Source of the DNA: Oceanihabitans sp. 2_MG-2023
Lineage (GTDB): Bacteria > Bacteroidota > Bacteroidia > Flavobacteriales > Flavobacteriaceae
NCBI RefSeq assembly: GCF_030547245.1
Contig: NZ_JAUOQT010000006.1
Location: 1-64,000 of the forward strand
Reading direction: 5' to 3'
DNA length: 64,000 bases
A program made the position numbers and the translations under genes. Numbering within the stretch: the first letter of the stretch is position 1; the number at the start of each line of letters is the position of its first letter. Below, piece after piece: positions 1-8,681 of this stretch. The notes under the pieces are model-generated. The model was given only the letters and a program-made list of their open reading frames with translations, did not search any database and was not told the origin of the DNA.

Positions 1-656
1 GTAGTTAGTGCTTCTAAGTTTGCAACAATAGCTGCAAAGTTTAGGTTGGTAATAACACCATCTTCATCGGTATAGTCGATACTTGCTTCATCTGCGTTAA
101 GTGCGATAGTTGTTATAGTTTCAGCACTATTTGTATTTATAGTTGTAGTAGTACCATCTTCAGATGTGTAAGTAAAAGTGCCATCAGTATTATCTAAAAG
201 TGTTGTTACGGTTTCTAAAGCTGAAACATCTATAGTTATAGGAGATCCATTTCCACTATCAAAAGTAAATGTTCCATCACCATTATCTATAAGAGCAGAT
301 TTAATAATAGTTGTGACAGTGCCTGTTTCGTTTGTATAACTAAAAGTACCATCATTATTATCTATTAAAGTCGTAACCGTTTCATTTGCCATGACATCAA
401 CACATAAACTAGACCATGCATTGCTGTTAAATTGAAACAAACAATCCTCATCCGTATTATAGATAATAGCTCCATTAAGAGGAGTTAAAGCATTCATTTC
501 AGAATTTGATATCCTGGTAACTACTAAAACCTTTTCCGAGCTTTCTAATTCTAAAATAGAAGAACCATCTATTGTACTAGGGTTATTTCCAATTTTTACC
601 TGAGAAAATAAACTTGAAGAAATTAGGAATACAAATACTATTAGGGCGTTTTTCAT
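1..656 (-). CDS. Secreted repeat protein, C-terminus cut by window edge
   Basis: The reading frame starts at the ATG at 656 and stays open to the left edge, so about 218 N-terminal residues are visible and the rest lies outside. The first 19 or so residues form a Sec signal peptide (MKNALIVFVFLISSSLFSQ). A region typical of flavobacterial surface proteins follows (GNNPSTIDGSSILELES, then NGAIIYNTDEDCLFQF). From about residue 88 there are degenerate repeats of roughly 26-30 residues built on DNxDGTFxYTxExGTxTTI. Such threonine- and aspartate-rich repeats are common in large exported adhesin-like proteins of this family, but no function can be assigned. A TACTTTTG element lies just upstream. 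Confidence 0.8.
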   Translation of the reverse strand, partial: MKNALIVFVFLISSSLFSQVKIGNNPSTIDGSSILELESSEKVLVVTRISNSEMNALTPLNGAIIYNTDEDCLFQFNSNAWSSLCVDVMANETVTTLIDNNDGTFSYTNETGTVTTIIKSALIDNGDGTFTFDSGNGSPITIDVSALETVTTLLDNTDGTFTYTSEDGTTTTINTNSAETITTIALNADEASIDYTDEDGVITNLNFAAIVANLEALT

Positions 657-679
657 TTTTTTACTTTTAAATCGAGATA

Positions 680-687
680 CAAAAGTA
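680..687 (-). promoter_or_regulatory. -7 promoter element TACTTTTG of the repeat protein gene
   Basis: On the minus strand this 8-mer matches the Bacteroidetes -7 consensus TAnnTTTG. It sits about 24 bases before the ATG at 656, giving a leader of about 20 nt. No clear -33 TTTG is seen. Confidence 0.5.
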
Positions 688-791
688 TTTGATAGGCACT
701 TGTTTACAGTGTTTTACATATTGCATTAAGTGTTTATCGATGAAACGTTCAAAAAAACAGTTGAAATGCTTAATATTTTTAAAGAAAAAGC

Positions 792-821
792 TTTGATTTA
801 TAATAATAATAATTATTTTTG
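792..821 (+). promoter_or_regulatory. Promoter of tRNA-Gly (TTTG - 18 bp - TATTTTTG)
   Basis: TTTG at 792-795 and TATTTTTG at 814-821 are separated by 18 bp. This is a textbook Bacteroidetes housekeeping promoter (-33 TTTG, -7 TAnnTTTG). It ends 10 bases before the tRNA, so transcription should start just upstream of it. Confidence 0.7.
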
Positions 822-831
822 CCATCCGAAT

Positions 832-904
832 GCGAGAGTAGCTCAGTTGGTAGAGCGTCAGCCTTCCAAGCTGAATGTCGCCAGTTCGAACCTGGTCTCT
901 CGCT
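832..904 (+). tRNA. tRNA-Gly (anticodon TCC)
   Basis: A complete 73-nt cloverleaf. The acceptor stem is GCGAGAG pairing CTCTCGC, the D arm is GCTC...GAGC, and the anticodon stem TCAGC/GCTGA encloses loop CTTCCAA with anticodon TCC at 865-867. The T arm carries TTCGAAC and the discriminator base is T at 904. The terminal CCA is not encoded. A consensus promoter lies upstream and a terminator hairpin directly downstream, so it is a single-gene transcription unit. Confidence 0.97.
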
Positions 905-905
905 C

Positions 906-938
906 AAAAGCCTTATCTTAATAGATGAGGCTTTTTTT
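906..938 (+). terminator. Rho-independent terminator after tRNA-Gly
   Basis: A 13-bp stem (906-918 with 923-935, one G-U pair) closes a 4-nt loop and is followed by a T run to 938. It ends the tRNA transcript and touches the 3' end of the convergent peptidase gene. Confidence 0.8.
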
Positions 939-1644
939 ATTTTAACTTACTAAGTTCTGTAAGTACCTTTACCTCATAAGGAGTTTGGTTGTGCTCAAAA
1001 ATTCTTGCTTGGAGCTTCCCTTTAAGTGTTATAGTGCTATTATGAACTATTAACCAACTTCCTTCTCTTAAACCAATAACTGGTTGAGAATTATATGCAT
1101 GAAATTCTTTAATTCTAGTTTGGCGTGTTTCTCCTTTATGTGTAGAATTTGGGTCTGGATCTAAGTAATGCGGATTTATATTAAAAGGTACCAAGCCTAA
1201 AGTTTTAAAACTTGGAGGTTTTACTATAGGCATATCGTTGGTAGTATGCATCGTTAGACCACAAATATTACTTCCTGCACTTGTTCCTAAGTATGGTTTT
1301 CCGTTTTCTACTTCTTCTTTAATTACTGTAAGTAGTTTGTTTTTGTATAATTGATTAACTAAAACAAATGTATTTCCACCACCAACAAAAATTGCTTCTG
1401 CTTTTTTAATAGCTTCCGTAGGGTTTTTAAATGTATGAATACCAGTAACCTGTTTGTTTATTTTTAAGAAAGCTATCTTTGTTTTTTTTGTGTAATCTTC
1501 ATGCGAAATTCCGCCAGGTCTTGCATAAGGAATAAATAAGATAGTAGATGCGTTTTTAAAAAAAACGGACAATTCAGGTAAAAGATATTCTAAATAATCG
1601 CTTCCATGTATGGTAGAAGTACTAGCTATAATTATGTTTTTCAT
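937..1644 (-). CDS. pepE: Peptidase E (alpha-aspartyl dipeptidase, family S51)
   Basis: This cytoplasmic serine dipeptidase hydrolyses Asp-Xaa dipeptides. The 235-residue length fits the family. The nucleophile motif GTSAGSN puts the catalytic serine at about residue 122, preceded by the glycine-rich FVGGGNTF (about 86-93). The conserved histidine is in NPHYLDPDP at about 159. No signal peptide is present. The gene stands alone, convergent with tRNA-Gly. Its ATG at 1644 is the only sensible start. The fold is shared with class I glutamine amidotransferase-like proteins, but the Ser nucleophile and the context-independent motifs favour PepE. Confidence 0.9.
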   Translation of the reverse strand: MKNIIIASTSTIHGSDYLEYLLPELSVFFKNASTILFIPYARPGGISHEDYTKKTKIAFLKINKQVTGIHTFKNPTEAIKKAEAIFVGGGNTFVLVNQLYKNKLLTVIKEEVENGKPYLGTSAGSNICGLTMHTTNDMPIVKPPSFKTLGLVPFNINPHYLDPDPNSTHKGETRQTRIKEFHAYNSQPVIGLREGSWLIVHNSTITLKGKLQARIFEHNQTPYEVKVLTELSKLK

Positions 1645-1783
1645 ATTTGTTTTCTGTAAAAAGGATAACAGGTTAATTAAACTTTAGTAAAAATAAAGAA
1701 TTGTTTTTAACAAAAGTTTATATAGTCTTTTCATTTTCTTTAAGATTTGAAATACGTTCTTTAAGCTATTAAAAACTAACAAC

Positions 1784-2584
1784 TTGAAAACTACATATTT
1801 TTTATCGCTAATGATAAGTTTAATTTGTGTCCAAATATCTTGGTCACAAAACATTGAAATTCAGGGTAAAATAGTTTCGGAAGCTTCTGATATAGAAAAT
1901 ATTACCATTTATAATAGTAACTCTAAAAAAGGGACAATTACAAATATAAACGGAGCATTTACTATAGAAGTGAAATTAAAGGATGTCTTAGAAATTTCTG
2001 CGCTTACTTTAAAAAAAGTAACCGTAATTATTAACGAAGAAATAATTAAAAGTAGAGCTCTTACCATATTAGTAAATGAAGAAGTAAATACTTTAGATGA
2101 AGTTGTAATACTTACACATGATTTAACTGGCGAATTATTGGTAGATGTGGATAATGCAGAATATTTTAAACCAATTCCTATAGATGTCGGAACTATGGAT
2201 AATTTGGAATTTGATGATATTAGAATGGATAAAGTAGATAATGTTATAATTAAAAAGGGAGAACTTTATAATGGCTTTAATCCTGTAGAAATGTTGAAAT
2301 TATTTGGAGTCAAGTTTAAAAAGAAAAAGAAACTTAATTATCTGGAGCTTAAAGAAAGAGATGAAGAAACAAAACAAGTTTTGGATTTATCCGATATATA
2401 TTCTCCAGGATTTATTCTTGAAAACTTTTATATACCTATAAGTGAAACCGAAGCTTTTTATGCTTTTGTTGAAGCAAGTCCATTAGATTATACATTGCTT
2501 AAAAAAGAGAATGAAGTAGTATTGTTAGAGTTTTTGCTTAAACAAAGTAAATTGTTTTTAAAAAGTAAAAATGGACAACATTAA
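1784..2584 (+). CDS. Secreted carboxypeptidase-like regulatory domain protein (paralogue 1)
   Basis: The predicted protein has 266 residues if translation begins at the TTG at 1784. That start gives a proper signal peptide with a basic N-region (MKTTYFLSLMISLICVQISWSQ), whereas the next ATG at 1811 would lose it. Residues about 25-105 look like a carboxypeptidase D regulatory-like beta domain (IEIQGKIVSE ... NINGAFTIEV) ending in TLDEVVIL, a motif that precedes the plug in TonB-dependent proteins. No plug or barrel follows. The rest is lysine-rich with no recognised domain. The gene overlaps the next, related gene by 14 bases, so the two are co-translated. Function unknown; probably periplasmic or envelope-associated. 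Confidence 0.75.
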   Translation: MKTTYFLSLMISLICVQISWSQNIEIQGKIVSEASDIENITIYNSNSKKGTITNINGAFTIEVKLKDVLEISALTLKKVTVIINEEIIKSRALTILVNEEVNTLDEVVILTHDLTGELLVDVDNAEYFKPIPIDVGTMDNLEFDDIRMDKVDNVIIKKGELYNGFNPVEMLKLFGVKFKKKKKLNYLELKERDEETKQVLDLSDIYSPGFILENFYIPISETEAFYAFVEASPLDYTLLKKENEVVLLEFLLKQSKLFLKSKNGQH

Positions 2585-3353
2585 GTTTATAATTACATTA
2601 ATGGTTTGCTCGGTTTGTTTTCAAATGTCATGGTCGCAAACTATAGATTTACAAGGCAAGGTTACAAGTGTCGATGACATAGAAAATATACATATCATAA
2701 ATAAAACCTCTCGTAAATTTACTATTACTAACAAAAAAGGAGAGTTTGTAATTCCTGCAAAACTAAACGATACTTTAATTGTTTCTTCAATTCAAAATAA
2801 ATTAGAAACCATTCTTATAACTATGGATCATGTTTTGTCTAAAAAAATAGCAATATCCTTAGAGGAACATATCAATGAATTAGATGAAGTGATAGTAGGT
2901 AAATACCTGTCAGGAGATTTATTAAAGGATATGGCTTCCGTTGAAGGTAAACCAATAACTTCCTTAAGTCTTGGTATACCTAGTTATCAAGGGCCTTTAA
3001 AAACCCAAAATGAAAGAATACTATATGATGCAGATCATGGTGTTATGTATACTGGACTTTCTCTTAATGTTAATAAACTACTTAACACCATTTCTGGTAG
3101 AACAAAAAAGTTAAAAACCATAGTGAAGTTAGAAAAAAAGGAAGTGCTTATGTACAAAGTAAAAACTACTTTCTCTAAGGATTTATTTGAAGAAAACCCA
3201 TTGCCACAAGATAATGTTATGGATTATTTTTATTTTGTTAGTGATGCTCAAAATTTTACCGAGTTTTGCAATACCAAAAGCGATTTAGAAATATTAGTTT
3301 TTTTAAAAGAAAAATTAAAGAAATATAAAACAATAATGCATATTAAAGAATAA
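2571..3353 (+). CDS. Secreted carboxypeptidase-like regulatory domain protein (paralogue 2)
   Basis: This 260-residue protein is a diverged tandem copy of the preceding gene. It has a signal peptide ending in FQMSWSQ, then DLQGKVTS, the shared DIENI, NKKGEFVIPAKL and NELDEVIVG at about 100-110. The C-terminal half differs and contains no known catalytic motif. The ATG at 2571 lies inside the 3' end of the upstream frame. In related genomes, as I recall, such genes sit before a DUF6702 gene and an M1 peptidase gene, as here, which suggests an envelope role linked to them. That link is inference only. Confidence 0.75.
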   Translation: MDNIKFIITLMVCSVCFQMSWSQTIDLQGKVTSVDDIENIHIINKTSRKFTITNKKGEFVIPAKLNDTLIVSSIQNKLETILITMDHVLSKKIAISLEEHINELDEVIVGKYLSGDLLKDMASVEGKPITSLSLGIPSYQGPLKTQNERILYDADHGVMYTGLSLNVNKLLNTISGRTKKLKTIVKLEKKEVLMYKVKTTFSKDLFEENPLPQDNVMDYFYFVSDAQNFTEFCNTKSDLEILVFLKEKLKKYKTIMHIKE

Positions 3354-3447
3354 ATAGTTGCTTTGGAATGCTTTTTGAAACCAAACTCACGAAAATATAA
3401 TTACTTTTACATTTAATAAAAAAGTTCTGTTTTTAAGGAAAATATAT

Positions 3448-3951
3448 ATGAAGAATCTAAAAATCGCATTACTCCTTATTGTTATACCAATGCTAGCATT
3501 TTCAGCAATACATAAATACTATGTTAGTGTTACAAAAATTGAATACGTAAAAGAAAAAGAAGCAATACAAATAATATCTAGAGTTTTTATTGACGATTTT
3601 GAAAGGCTACTTCGCGAACGTTATGATGAAAATATTACACTAGATGTAGAAGACGAATTATCTACAATAAATATGTATATCGAAAGATATCTAAATGAAA
3701 AAATTCAGATACATATCAATCAGAAGCCTACAGCTTTTAATTTTTTAGGAAAAGAATACGAAGATGAAATTTTAATTTTTTATCTAGAAATCGAAGGTAT
3801 TAAAGAGATACAAAGTTTTCAAATTACCAATACCGTATTGATGGATTTGTTTGAGGAACAAGAAAATATCATTCGCACCAATATTAATGGTAAAAATAAA
3901 AGTATTCTATTAAGAAACGGAAATGCTAAAGGGGTGTTAAACTTTAATTAA
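3448..3951 (+). CDS. DUF6702 family secreted protein
   Basis: This 167-residue protein starts with a signal peptide (MKNLKIALLLIVIPMLAFS) followed by the hallmark AIHKYYVSVTKIEY. That opening is typical of the DUF6702 family found next to M1 peptidases in flavobacteria. The rest is an acidic beta-rich region (YLEIEGIKEIQSFQI). No catalytic residues are known for the family. It lies 64 bases upstream of the M1 peptidase gene and is probably co-transcribed with it. The family is sometimes labelled peptidase E in databases, but nothing here resembles a peptidase. Confidence 0.75.
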   Translation: MKNLKIALLLIVIPMLAFSAIHKYYVSVTKIEYVKEKEAIQIISRVFIDDFERLLRERYDENITLDVEDELSTINMYIERYLNEKIQIHINQKPTAFNFLGKEYEDEILIFYLEIEGIKEIQSFQITNTVLMDLFEEQENIIRTNINGKNKSILLRNGNAKGVLNFN

Positions 3952-4015
3952 AAAAAGGTTAATATTTTTAAAATTTCAGTAATTTGGTCATGATTTTCTA
4001 ACAAAATTTTATCCA

Positions 4016-6322
4016 ATGAATAAATTAAAGTACGTATTCCTTTCCGCTTTATTCCTTTCGGTTGGTGCATTCGCCCAAGATGAAGAAGCAACAGAAAGAG
4101 AGCAAGGTCACACAAACAATAACAAATTTAAGCAACTCTACGATGAGTTCTCTACACCAAATATGTATAGAACCGCGTCTGGAGCTCCTGGATCTGCGTA
4201 TTACCAGCAGCAGGCAGATTACAAAATGGATCTAGTATTAGACGATGTTAATGCTAAATTATCGGGTTATGAAACCATAACATACACCAACAATTCTCCA
4301 GACGTATTAAAATATCTTTGGGTACAGTTAGATCAAAACATGAGAGCTAAAGACTCTAAAACTCCTTTAATTAGTGATGATGCTTCACAACCAGCAGAAA
4401 CACTAGGTGGTTTTGCAAATAAATATTTAACAGATCCTTTTGATGGTGGTTTTAATATTCAAGAAGTAAAAGATGCAAATGGTCGTGCTTTACAACACAT
4501 GATTAATCGCACCATGATGCGTGTAGAATTACCAACACCATTAGCAACAGGGCAAAAATTTTCCTTCTCTATAAAATGGTGGTATAATATTAATGACCAC
4601 GTAAATGGAAGAGGAAGATCTGGATACGAATATTTTCCAGACAGCGATAATAGAAACTATGTAATTGCACAATTTTACCCAAGAATGGCAGTATATAGCG
4701 ATGTCGAAGGATGGCAAAATTCACAATTTTGGGGAAGAGACGAATTTGCACTTCCTTTCGGGAACTTTGAAGTAAATATTACTGTTCCTGCAGATCATAT
4801 TCTAGATGGTACAGGAAAGTTAACCAATAGAAAAGAAGTTTTTTCTAAAGAAATGATGAAACGTTATGAGCAAGCAAAAAAGTCTTACGACGAGCCTGTT
4901 TTAATTGTAACTCAAGCGGAAGCAGAAGCTGCCGAAAAAATAAAATCTACCAAAACAAAAACATGGAAACTATACGCAGAAAACGTGCGTGACTTTGGTT
5001 TTGCAACTTCAAGAAAGTACATTTGGGATATGATGGCTGTTAAAATTGGGAACAAAGATGTAATGGCTGTTTCTCTATATCCAAAAGAAGGAAACCCACT
5101 TTGGGAAGATTGGTCTACTAAAGCAGTTGCAAGTACTTTAAAGTCGTATTCTCGTATGACTTTCGATTATCCGTACCATAAAGCAATATCTGTTCATGCT
5201 AAACAACAAGGTATGGAATACCCTATGATTTGCTGGAACTATGGTCGCCCAGATGCAGAAGGAAACTATAGCGATAGAACAAAATTTGGTATGATGTCTG
5301 TAATTATTCATGAAGTTGGTCATAACTTCTTTCCAATGATTGTAAATAGTGATGAAAGACAATGGACATGGATGGACGAAGGTTTAAATACTTTCGTACA
5401 ATACGTAGCAGAACAAGATTTTGGTAAATGGTATCCAGCAGCACTTTCAGAAGGGCAAACAGCATACCCTTCACGTCGTGGTCCAGCCGCTAAAATTGTA
5501 AACTATATGGGAGGAGATCAAGATTTTATTGCTCCAATCATGACTAAAGGATTAAATACATATCAATTTGGTAATAATGCTTATGGTAAGCCAGGAACCG
5601 CTCTTAATATTCTAAGAGAAACAGTAATGGGGCCAGAATTATTTGATTACGCATTTAGAGAATATTCAAGACGTTGGATGTTTAAACACCCAACACCAGA
5701 AGATTTCTTTAGAACTATGGAAGATGCATCAGCATTCGATTTAGATTGGTACTGGAGAGGATGGTTCTACACAACAGATTACGTAGATATAGGAGTTAAA
5801 GATGTGAAAAAATACTACGTATCTAACGAACCAAATGCCGAAATTAAGAAAATCGCAGAGCAAAGAGGAATGAAGTTAAGTGATTTACCTCCTTTAGTAT
5901 TCTTTGTAGAAGAAGGAAGTGAAGATTTTAATGAAAACTTAAAAGGAAAATCTGCTCTAGAAAATTCTCCAACGTTAAATGAGTATGTAATGGATAATTT
6001 TACTCCTGCAGAAAGAGCAAATATTAAAGAACCAAAATTCTTTTATAAAGTAACCTTCGAAAAACCAGGAGGATTGGTAATGCCTATAATTGCAGAGTAT
6101 ACATATGCCGATGGTACTACAAAAACAATTACATATCCAGCGCAAATTTGGAGATTAAATGATAAAGAAGTTAGCAAAGCTATCGCTTCAGAAAAAGAAA
6201 TTGTATCTATAAAAGTAGATCCAAATTTAGAAACTGCAGATGTAGATACTTCTAATAATGCTTGGCCAAAAGAAATTAGTCAAAGTAAATTCGACAAATT
6301 TAAAAACAAGGTAAAAAACTAG
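4016..6322 (+). CDS. M1 family metallopeptidase (aminopeptidase N-like), exported
   Basis: A zinc aminopeptidase of the gluzincin clan, 768 residues, with a signal peptide ending in GAFAQ. An N-terminal beta domain (about 60-280) precedes the catalytic domain. The zinc motif HEVGH is at about 432-436, and the third ligand is the glutamate of DEGLNTF at about 455, exactly 18 residues later as required for M1. The C-terminal part carries the helical segment and a beta domain. Expected location is the periplasm or outer membrane, where it would trim peptides for uptake. It follows the DUF6702 gene and ends in a strong terminator. Confidence 0.92.
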   Translation: MNKLKYVFLSALFLSVGAFAQDEEATEREQGHTNNNKFKQLYDEFSTPNMYRTASGAPGSAYYQQQADYKMDLVLDDVNAKLSGYETITYTNNSPDVLKYLWVQLDQNMRAKDSKTPLISDDASQPAETLGGFANKYLTDPFDGGFNIQEVKDANGRALQHMINRTMMRVELPTPLATGQKFSFSIKWWYNINDHVNGRGRSGYEYFPDSDNRNYVIAQFYPRMAVYSDVEGWQNSQFWGRDEFALPFGNFEVNITVPADHILDGTGKLTNRKEVFSKEMMKRYEQAKKSYDEPVLIVTQAEAEAAEKIKSTKTKTWKLYAENVRDFGFATSRKYIWDMMAVKIGNKDVMAVSLYPKEGNPLWEDWSTKAVASTLKSYSRMTFDYPYHKAISVHAKQQGMEYPMICWNYGRPDAEGNYSDRTKFGMMSVIIHEVGHNFFPMIVNSDERQWTWMDEGLNTFVQYVAEQDFGKWYPAALSEGQTAYPSRRGPAAKIVNYMGGDQDFIAPIMTKGLNTYQFGNNAYGKPGTALNILRETVMGPELFDYAFREYSRRWMFKHPTPEDFFRTMEDASAFDLDWYWRGWFYTTDYVDIGVKDVKKYYVSNEPNAEIKKIAEQRGMKLSDLPPLVFFVEEGSEDFNENLKGKSALENSPTLNEYVMDNFTPAERANIKEPKFFYKVTFEKPGGLVMPIIAEYTYADGTTKTITYPAQIWRLNDKEVSKAIASEKEIVSIKVDPNLETADVDTSNNAWPKEISQSKFDKFKNKVKN

Positions 6323-6337
6323 TTTTAAAATATTTTT

Positions 6338-6371
6338 AAAAAAGCCGACTTTTAACAGTCGGCTTTTTTTA
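6338..6371 (+). terminator. Rho-independent terminator after M1 peptidase
   Basis: The stem AAAGCCGACT/AGTCGGCTTT (6341-6350 with 6357-6366) has a 6-nt loop and a following T run. It separates the peptidase operon from tatA. Confidence 0.85.
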
Positions 6372-6390
6372 TTTCTAATAAACAACTCAC

Positions 6391-6398
6391 TATATTTG
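6391..6398 (+). promoter_or_regulatory. -7 element TATATTTG abutting tatA
   Basis: A perfect TAnnTTTG match lies only 4 bases before the GTG at 6403. With normal spacing, transcription would begin at or next to the start codon, implying a leaderless message. Confidence 0.5.
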
Positions 6399-6402
6399 TA
6401 CT

Positions 6403-6690
6403 GTGATACTAAAAACAACATCTTTATTTATAAGTAGCCCAGAAATAGTACTAATTCTATTTGTGGTGATTATGGTATTTGGAGCAGACAAAATACCAGA
6501 AATAGCTCGTGGCTTAGGTAAAGGTATGCGTACTCTTAAAGATGCAACTAACGACATTAAGCACGAAATAACAAAAAGTGCAGAAAGTCATGGTATAGAT
6601 TCCAGTATCACTAAAGATGTAGACGAAGAACTAAAAAAAGTAAAAGACGAACTAGAAGATTTTACAGGTTCTGTTAAAAGAAAAATGTAA
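6403..6690 (+). CDS. tatA: Twin-arginine translocase subunit TatA/TatE
   Basis: A 95-residue component of the Tat protein export channel in the inner membrane. One N-terminal membrane helix (PEIVLILFVVIMVFGADKIP) leads into the conserved amphipathic hinge FGADKIPEIARGLGKGMR. A charged, helical C-terminus follows (KKVKDELEDF). The start is GTG at 6403, since no ATG exists upstream of the helix, and the adjacent promoter supports it. tatC is not in the window. TatA and TatB are hard to separate, but the short tail and FGxxK hinge fit TatA. Confidence 0.92.
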   Translation: MILKTTSLFISSPEIVLILFVVIMVFGADKIPEIARGLGKGMRTLKDATNDIKHEITKSAESHGIDSSITKDVDEELKKVKDELEDFTGSVKRKM

Positions 6691-6701
6691 ATACTTTATT
6701 A

Positions 6702-6790
6702 GGGCGTTACCACAAGGGTCGCGTTATCCATTATATCTTTTTTTGCCATATATGGCAGCAAAAAAAGGATGTCATTTCTACCGCTAACGC
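6702..6790 (+). repeat. Structured intergenic palindromic element, copy 1
   Basis: An 89-nt element opens with GGGCGTTAC and closes with GCTAACGC. GCGTTA (6704-6709) pairs with TAACGC (6785-6790), and an inner hairpin CTTTTTTTGC/GCAAAAAAAG surrounds CATATATGGCA. A second element with the same termini lies at 11704-11820. It resembles REP-like intergenic repeats that I recall from other Bacteroidetes genomes, though no search was possible. Confidence 0.55.
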
Positions 6791-6942
6791 AATACAATTA
6801 TAACCACAAAAATTTTACTACAATAGAGCTGCAATGTTAATTCAGTATTAATAAAGTGTTTTGTTTGTCAATTTGTTATTTTTAGAGATACTTTTTTAAG
6901 AAAAATTTATATATTTAGGTGCTAACCATAAAATATATAAAA

Positions 6943-8457
6943 ATGAAAAAACCATTACTTAAGCTATCCATCCTATTGGTAGCTTTTACTTTTTTTAATG
7001 CTTGTCAAAACGAAGATTATCTTAAAGAACAACAAGAAAATACAGTTGTAGAGGAACAACAGGAACTCTTAACAGTTTCAGAAATAAACGCTCTAATAGA
7101 CGAAAGTTTAACAGCAACAGGTACTTTCGATTGGAAAGACGTAGATGCGCATACACTCTGGAGTGCAGTAGTTAGAGGAAATAATGTTTTAACCATTGGC
7201 TACGGACAAGAAGGGGAAAGTTTTGCAGAGATAAAAACAGATCGTTTAAAATCTACTTTAGCTAATATAATTCAAATTGTAGAAGCTAACGAAGGATATT
7301 CTAAAAGCAAAGAAACTCTTGTCGAACATGATATTATTAATGTAATCGATGTAAAGGTAGAAAATTTGGAAACCATAAAGGATTTACTAGCAAGTGAAGG
7401 AGTTCGATATTTAGAACCAAATGGATATAACCAATACGAAACCATAAATACTTCACGTTCCAGTTCTGGGTGCGATAAAGATGGAGCTTCAATTAATGCG
7501 GCACATTATTCTACAATAAGCCCTAATAATGCACAAGTTTCTTGGCACTTCGATCAACATAATATTCAACAAGCATGGAATTACAGTACAGGATCTGGAA
7601 TTACCATTGGTTTGATTGATACTGGTGTTTCCGCTTCACAACCACTATTAAATTCCTCTGGTATTAACGATGGGTATTCTAACGGGCGTTTTGTACAAAA
7701 ATATGGTACTTTTATAGATTCTAATTGGTGGTGGTCAAGTAATTATGATGGGCCACATGATAAATGTGGACACGGTACTGCAATGGCTTCTACCATGGCA
7801 GCACCTCGTAATGATAACGGAATGCCAGTTGGTGTAGCTTACAATGCAAATTTAGTCGCTTACAGAGCTACAGAAGATGTATTGTTAAACGATTATCATG
7901 AACGTAAAGGTGTATCTGCCGCACTAACACAACTAGGAAATAGAAATGATGTGAAAATAATATCTATGTCTATTGGTTATTTGTGGTCAATAGGTAATAT
8001 TAAAGATGCAGTTAAATATGCAAATAGTAAAGGAAAATTAATTTTTGCAGCTGGAGGTACATCTACTAGTTTTACAAATGGATATGGTGTTATTTTTCCA
8101 GCTACTATGAGTGAAACTGTTGCCGTAACTGGTGTAGATGACGGTCCAAATTATGACAGATGTGAAGTTTGTCATAGTGGTAGTAAAATTGATTTTACTA
8201 TTATCATGGAAGGTAATAATAATACAAGTAAAGCTCCTCCAGTTTTAGGGTTTTACAATGGAGATAGACGTTACACTGGTGGATCATCTGTTGCAACAGC
8301 AACTACAGCAGGTATAGCAGCTTTGGTTTGGGCAAAACACCAAACATGGTCTAAAACACAAGTGTTAAACAAGTTAAAACAATCTGCAGAGTTTTATCCT
8401 AATAAGAACAGTAGTTTCGGGTATGGCAATATAGATGCTTTGCAAGCAGTACAATAA
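6943..8457 (+). CDS. Subtilisin-like serine protease (S8), lipoprotein
   Basis: A 504-residue protease read from the ATG at 6943. A GTG eight codons earlier is rejected because the signal peptide begins at MKKPLLKLSILLVAF. The lipobox FNAC places the lipidated cysteine at about residue 21, so the enzyme is membrane-anchored. A prodomain of about 170 residues precedes the catalytic core. The triad is Asp at about 226 (GLIDTGVS), His at about 277 (CGHGTAMAS) and Ser at about 449 (TGGSSVATATTAG). The oxyanion-hole region and C-terminal helix look intact. It is a single gene followed by a terminator. The substrate is unknown. Confidence 0.9.
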   Translation: MKKPLLKLSILLVAFTFFNACQNEDYLKEQQENTVVEEQQELLTVSEINALIDESLTATGTFDWKDVDAHTLWSAVVRGNNVLTIGYGQEGESFAEIKTDRLKSTLANIIQIVEANEGYSKSKETLVEHDIINVIDVKVENLETIKDLLASEGVRYLEPNGYNQYETINTSRSSSGCDKDGASINAAHYSTISPNNAQVSWHFDQHNIQQAWNYSTGSGITIGLIDTGVSASQPLLNSSGINDGYSNGRFVQKYGTFIDSNWWWSSNYDGPHDKCGHGTAMASTMAAPRNDNGMPVGVAYNANLVAYRATEDVLLNDYHERKGVSAALTQLGNRNDVKIISMSIGYLWSIGNIKDAVKYANSKGKLIFAAGGTSTSFTNGYGVIFPATMSETVAVTGVDDGPNYDRCEVCHSGSKIDFTIIMEGNNNTSKAPPVLGFYNGDRRYTGGSSVATATTAGIAALVWAKHQTWSKTQVLNKLKQSAEFYPNKNSSFGYGNIDALQAVQ

Positions 8458-8477
8458 ATTTAACTATTTTAAATTAT

Positions 8478-8510
8478 AAAAAAGTCCTCTTGTTTTAGAG
8501 GACTTTTTTT
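8478..8510 (+). terminator. Rho-independent terminator after S8 protease
   Basis: A 13-bp stem (8478-8490 with 8497-8509) built on AGTCCTCT/AGAGGACT has a 6-nt loop and ends in a T run. Confidence 0.85.
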
Positions 8511-8681
8511 ATGTTATCTATTAGTCATGGATCTCAATAATGCTGTGTAAATTACTAAAATTGAACGATTTATGTCGTGTAAAATTTTGTCATTAACTGC
8601 ATTTTATTGTATTTGAAGATCCAAACCACCAAAAAATTGCCGAGAGTGTTTTGCAGTAATTTTATTGTGTTTGTATGTCGT

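Noticed and set aside
730-921. 63-codon frame across the tRNA gene
   Set aside because: It reads straight through tRNA-Gly and its promoter, with no family resemblance. The tRNA explains the sequence.
6919-6942. GTG start eight codons upstream of the S8 protease
   Set aside because: It would put MLTIKYIK before a complete lipoprotein signal; the ATG at 6943 is better.
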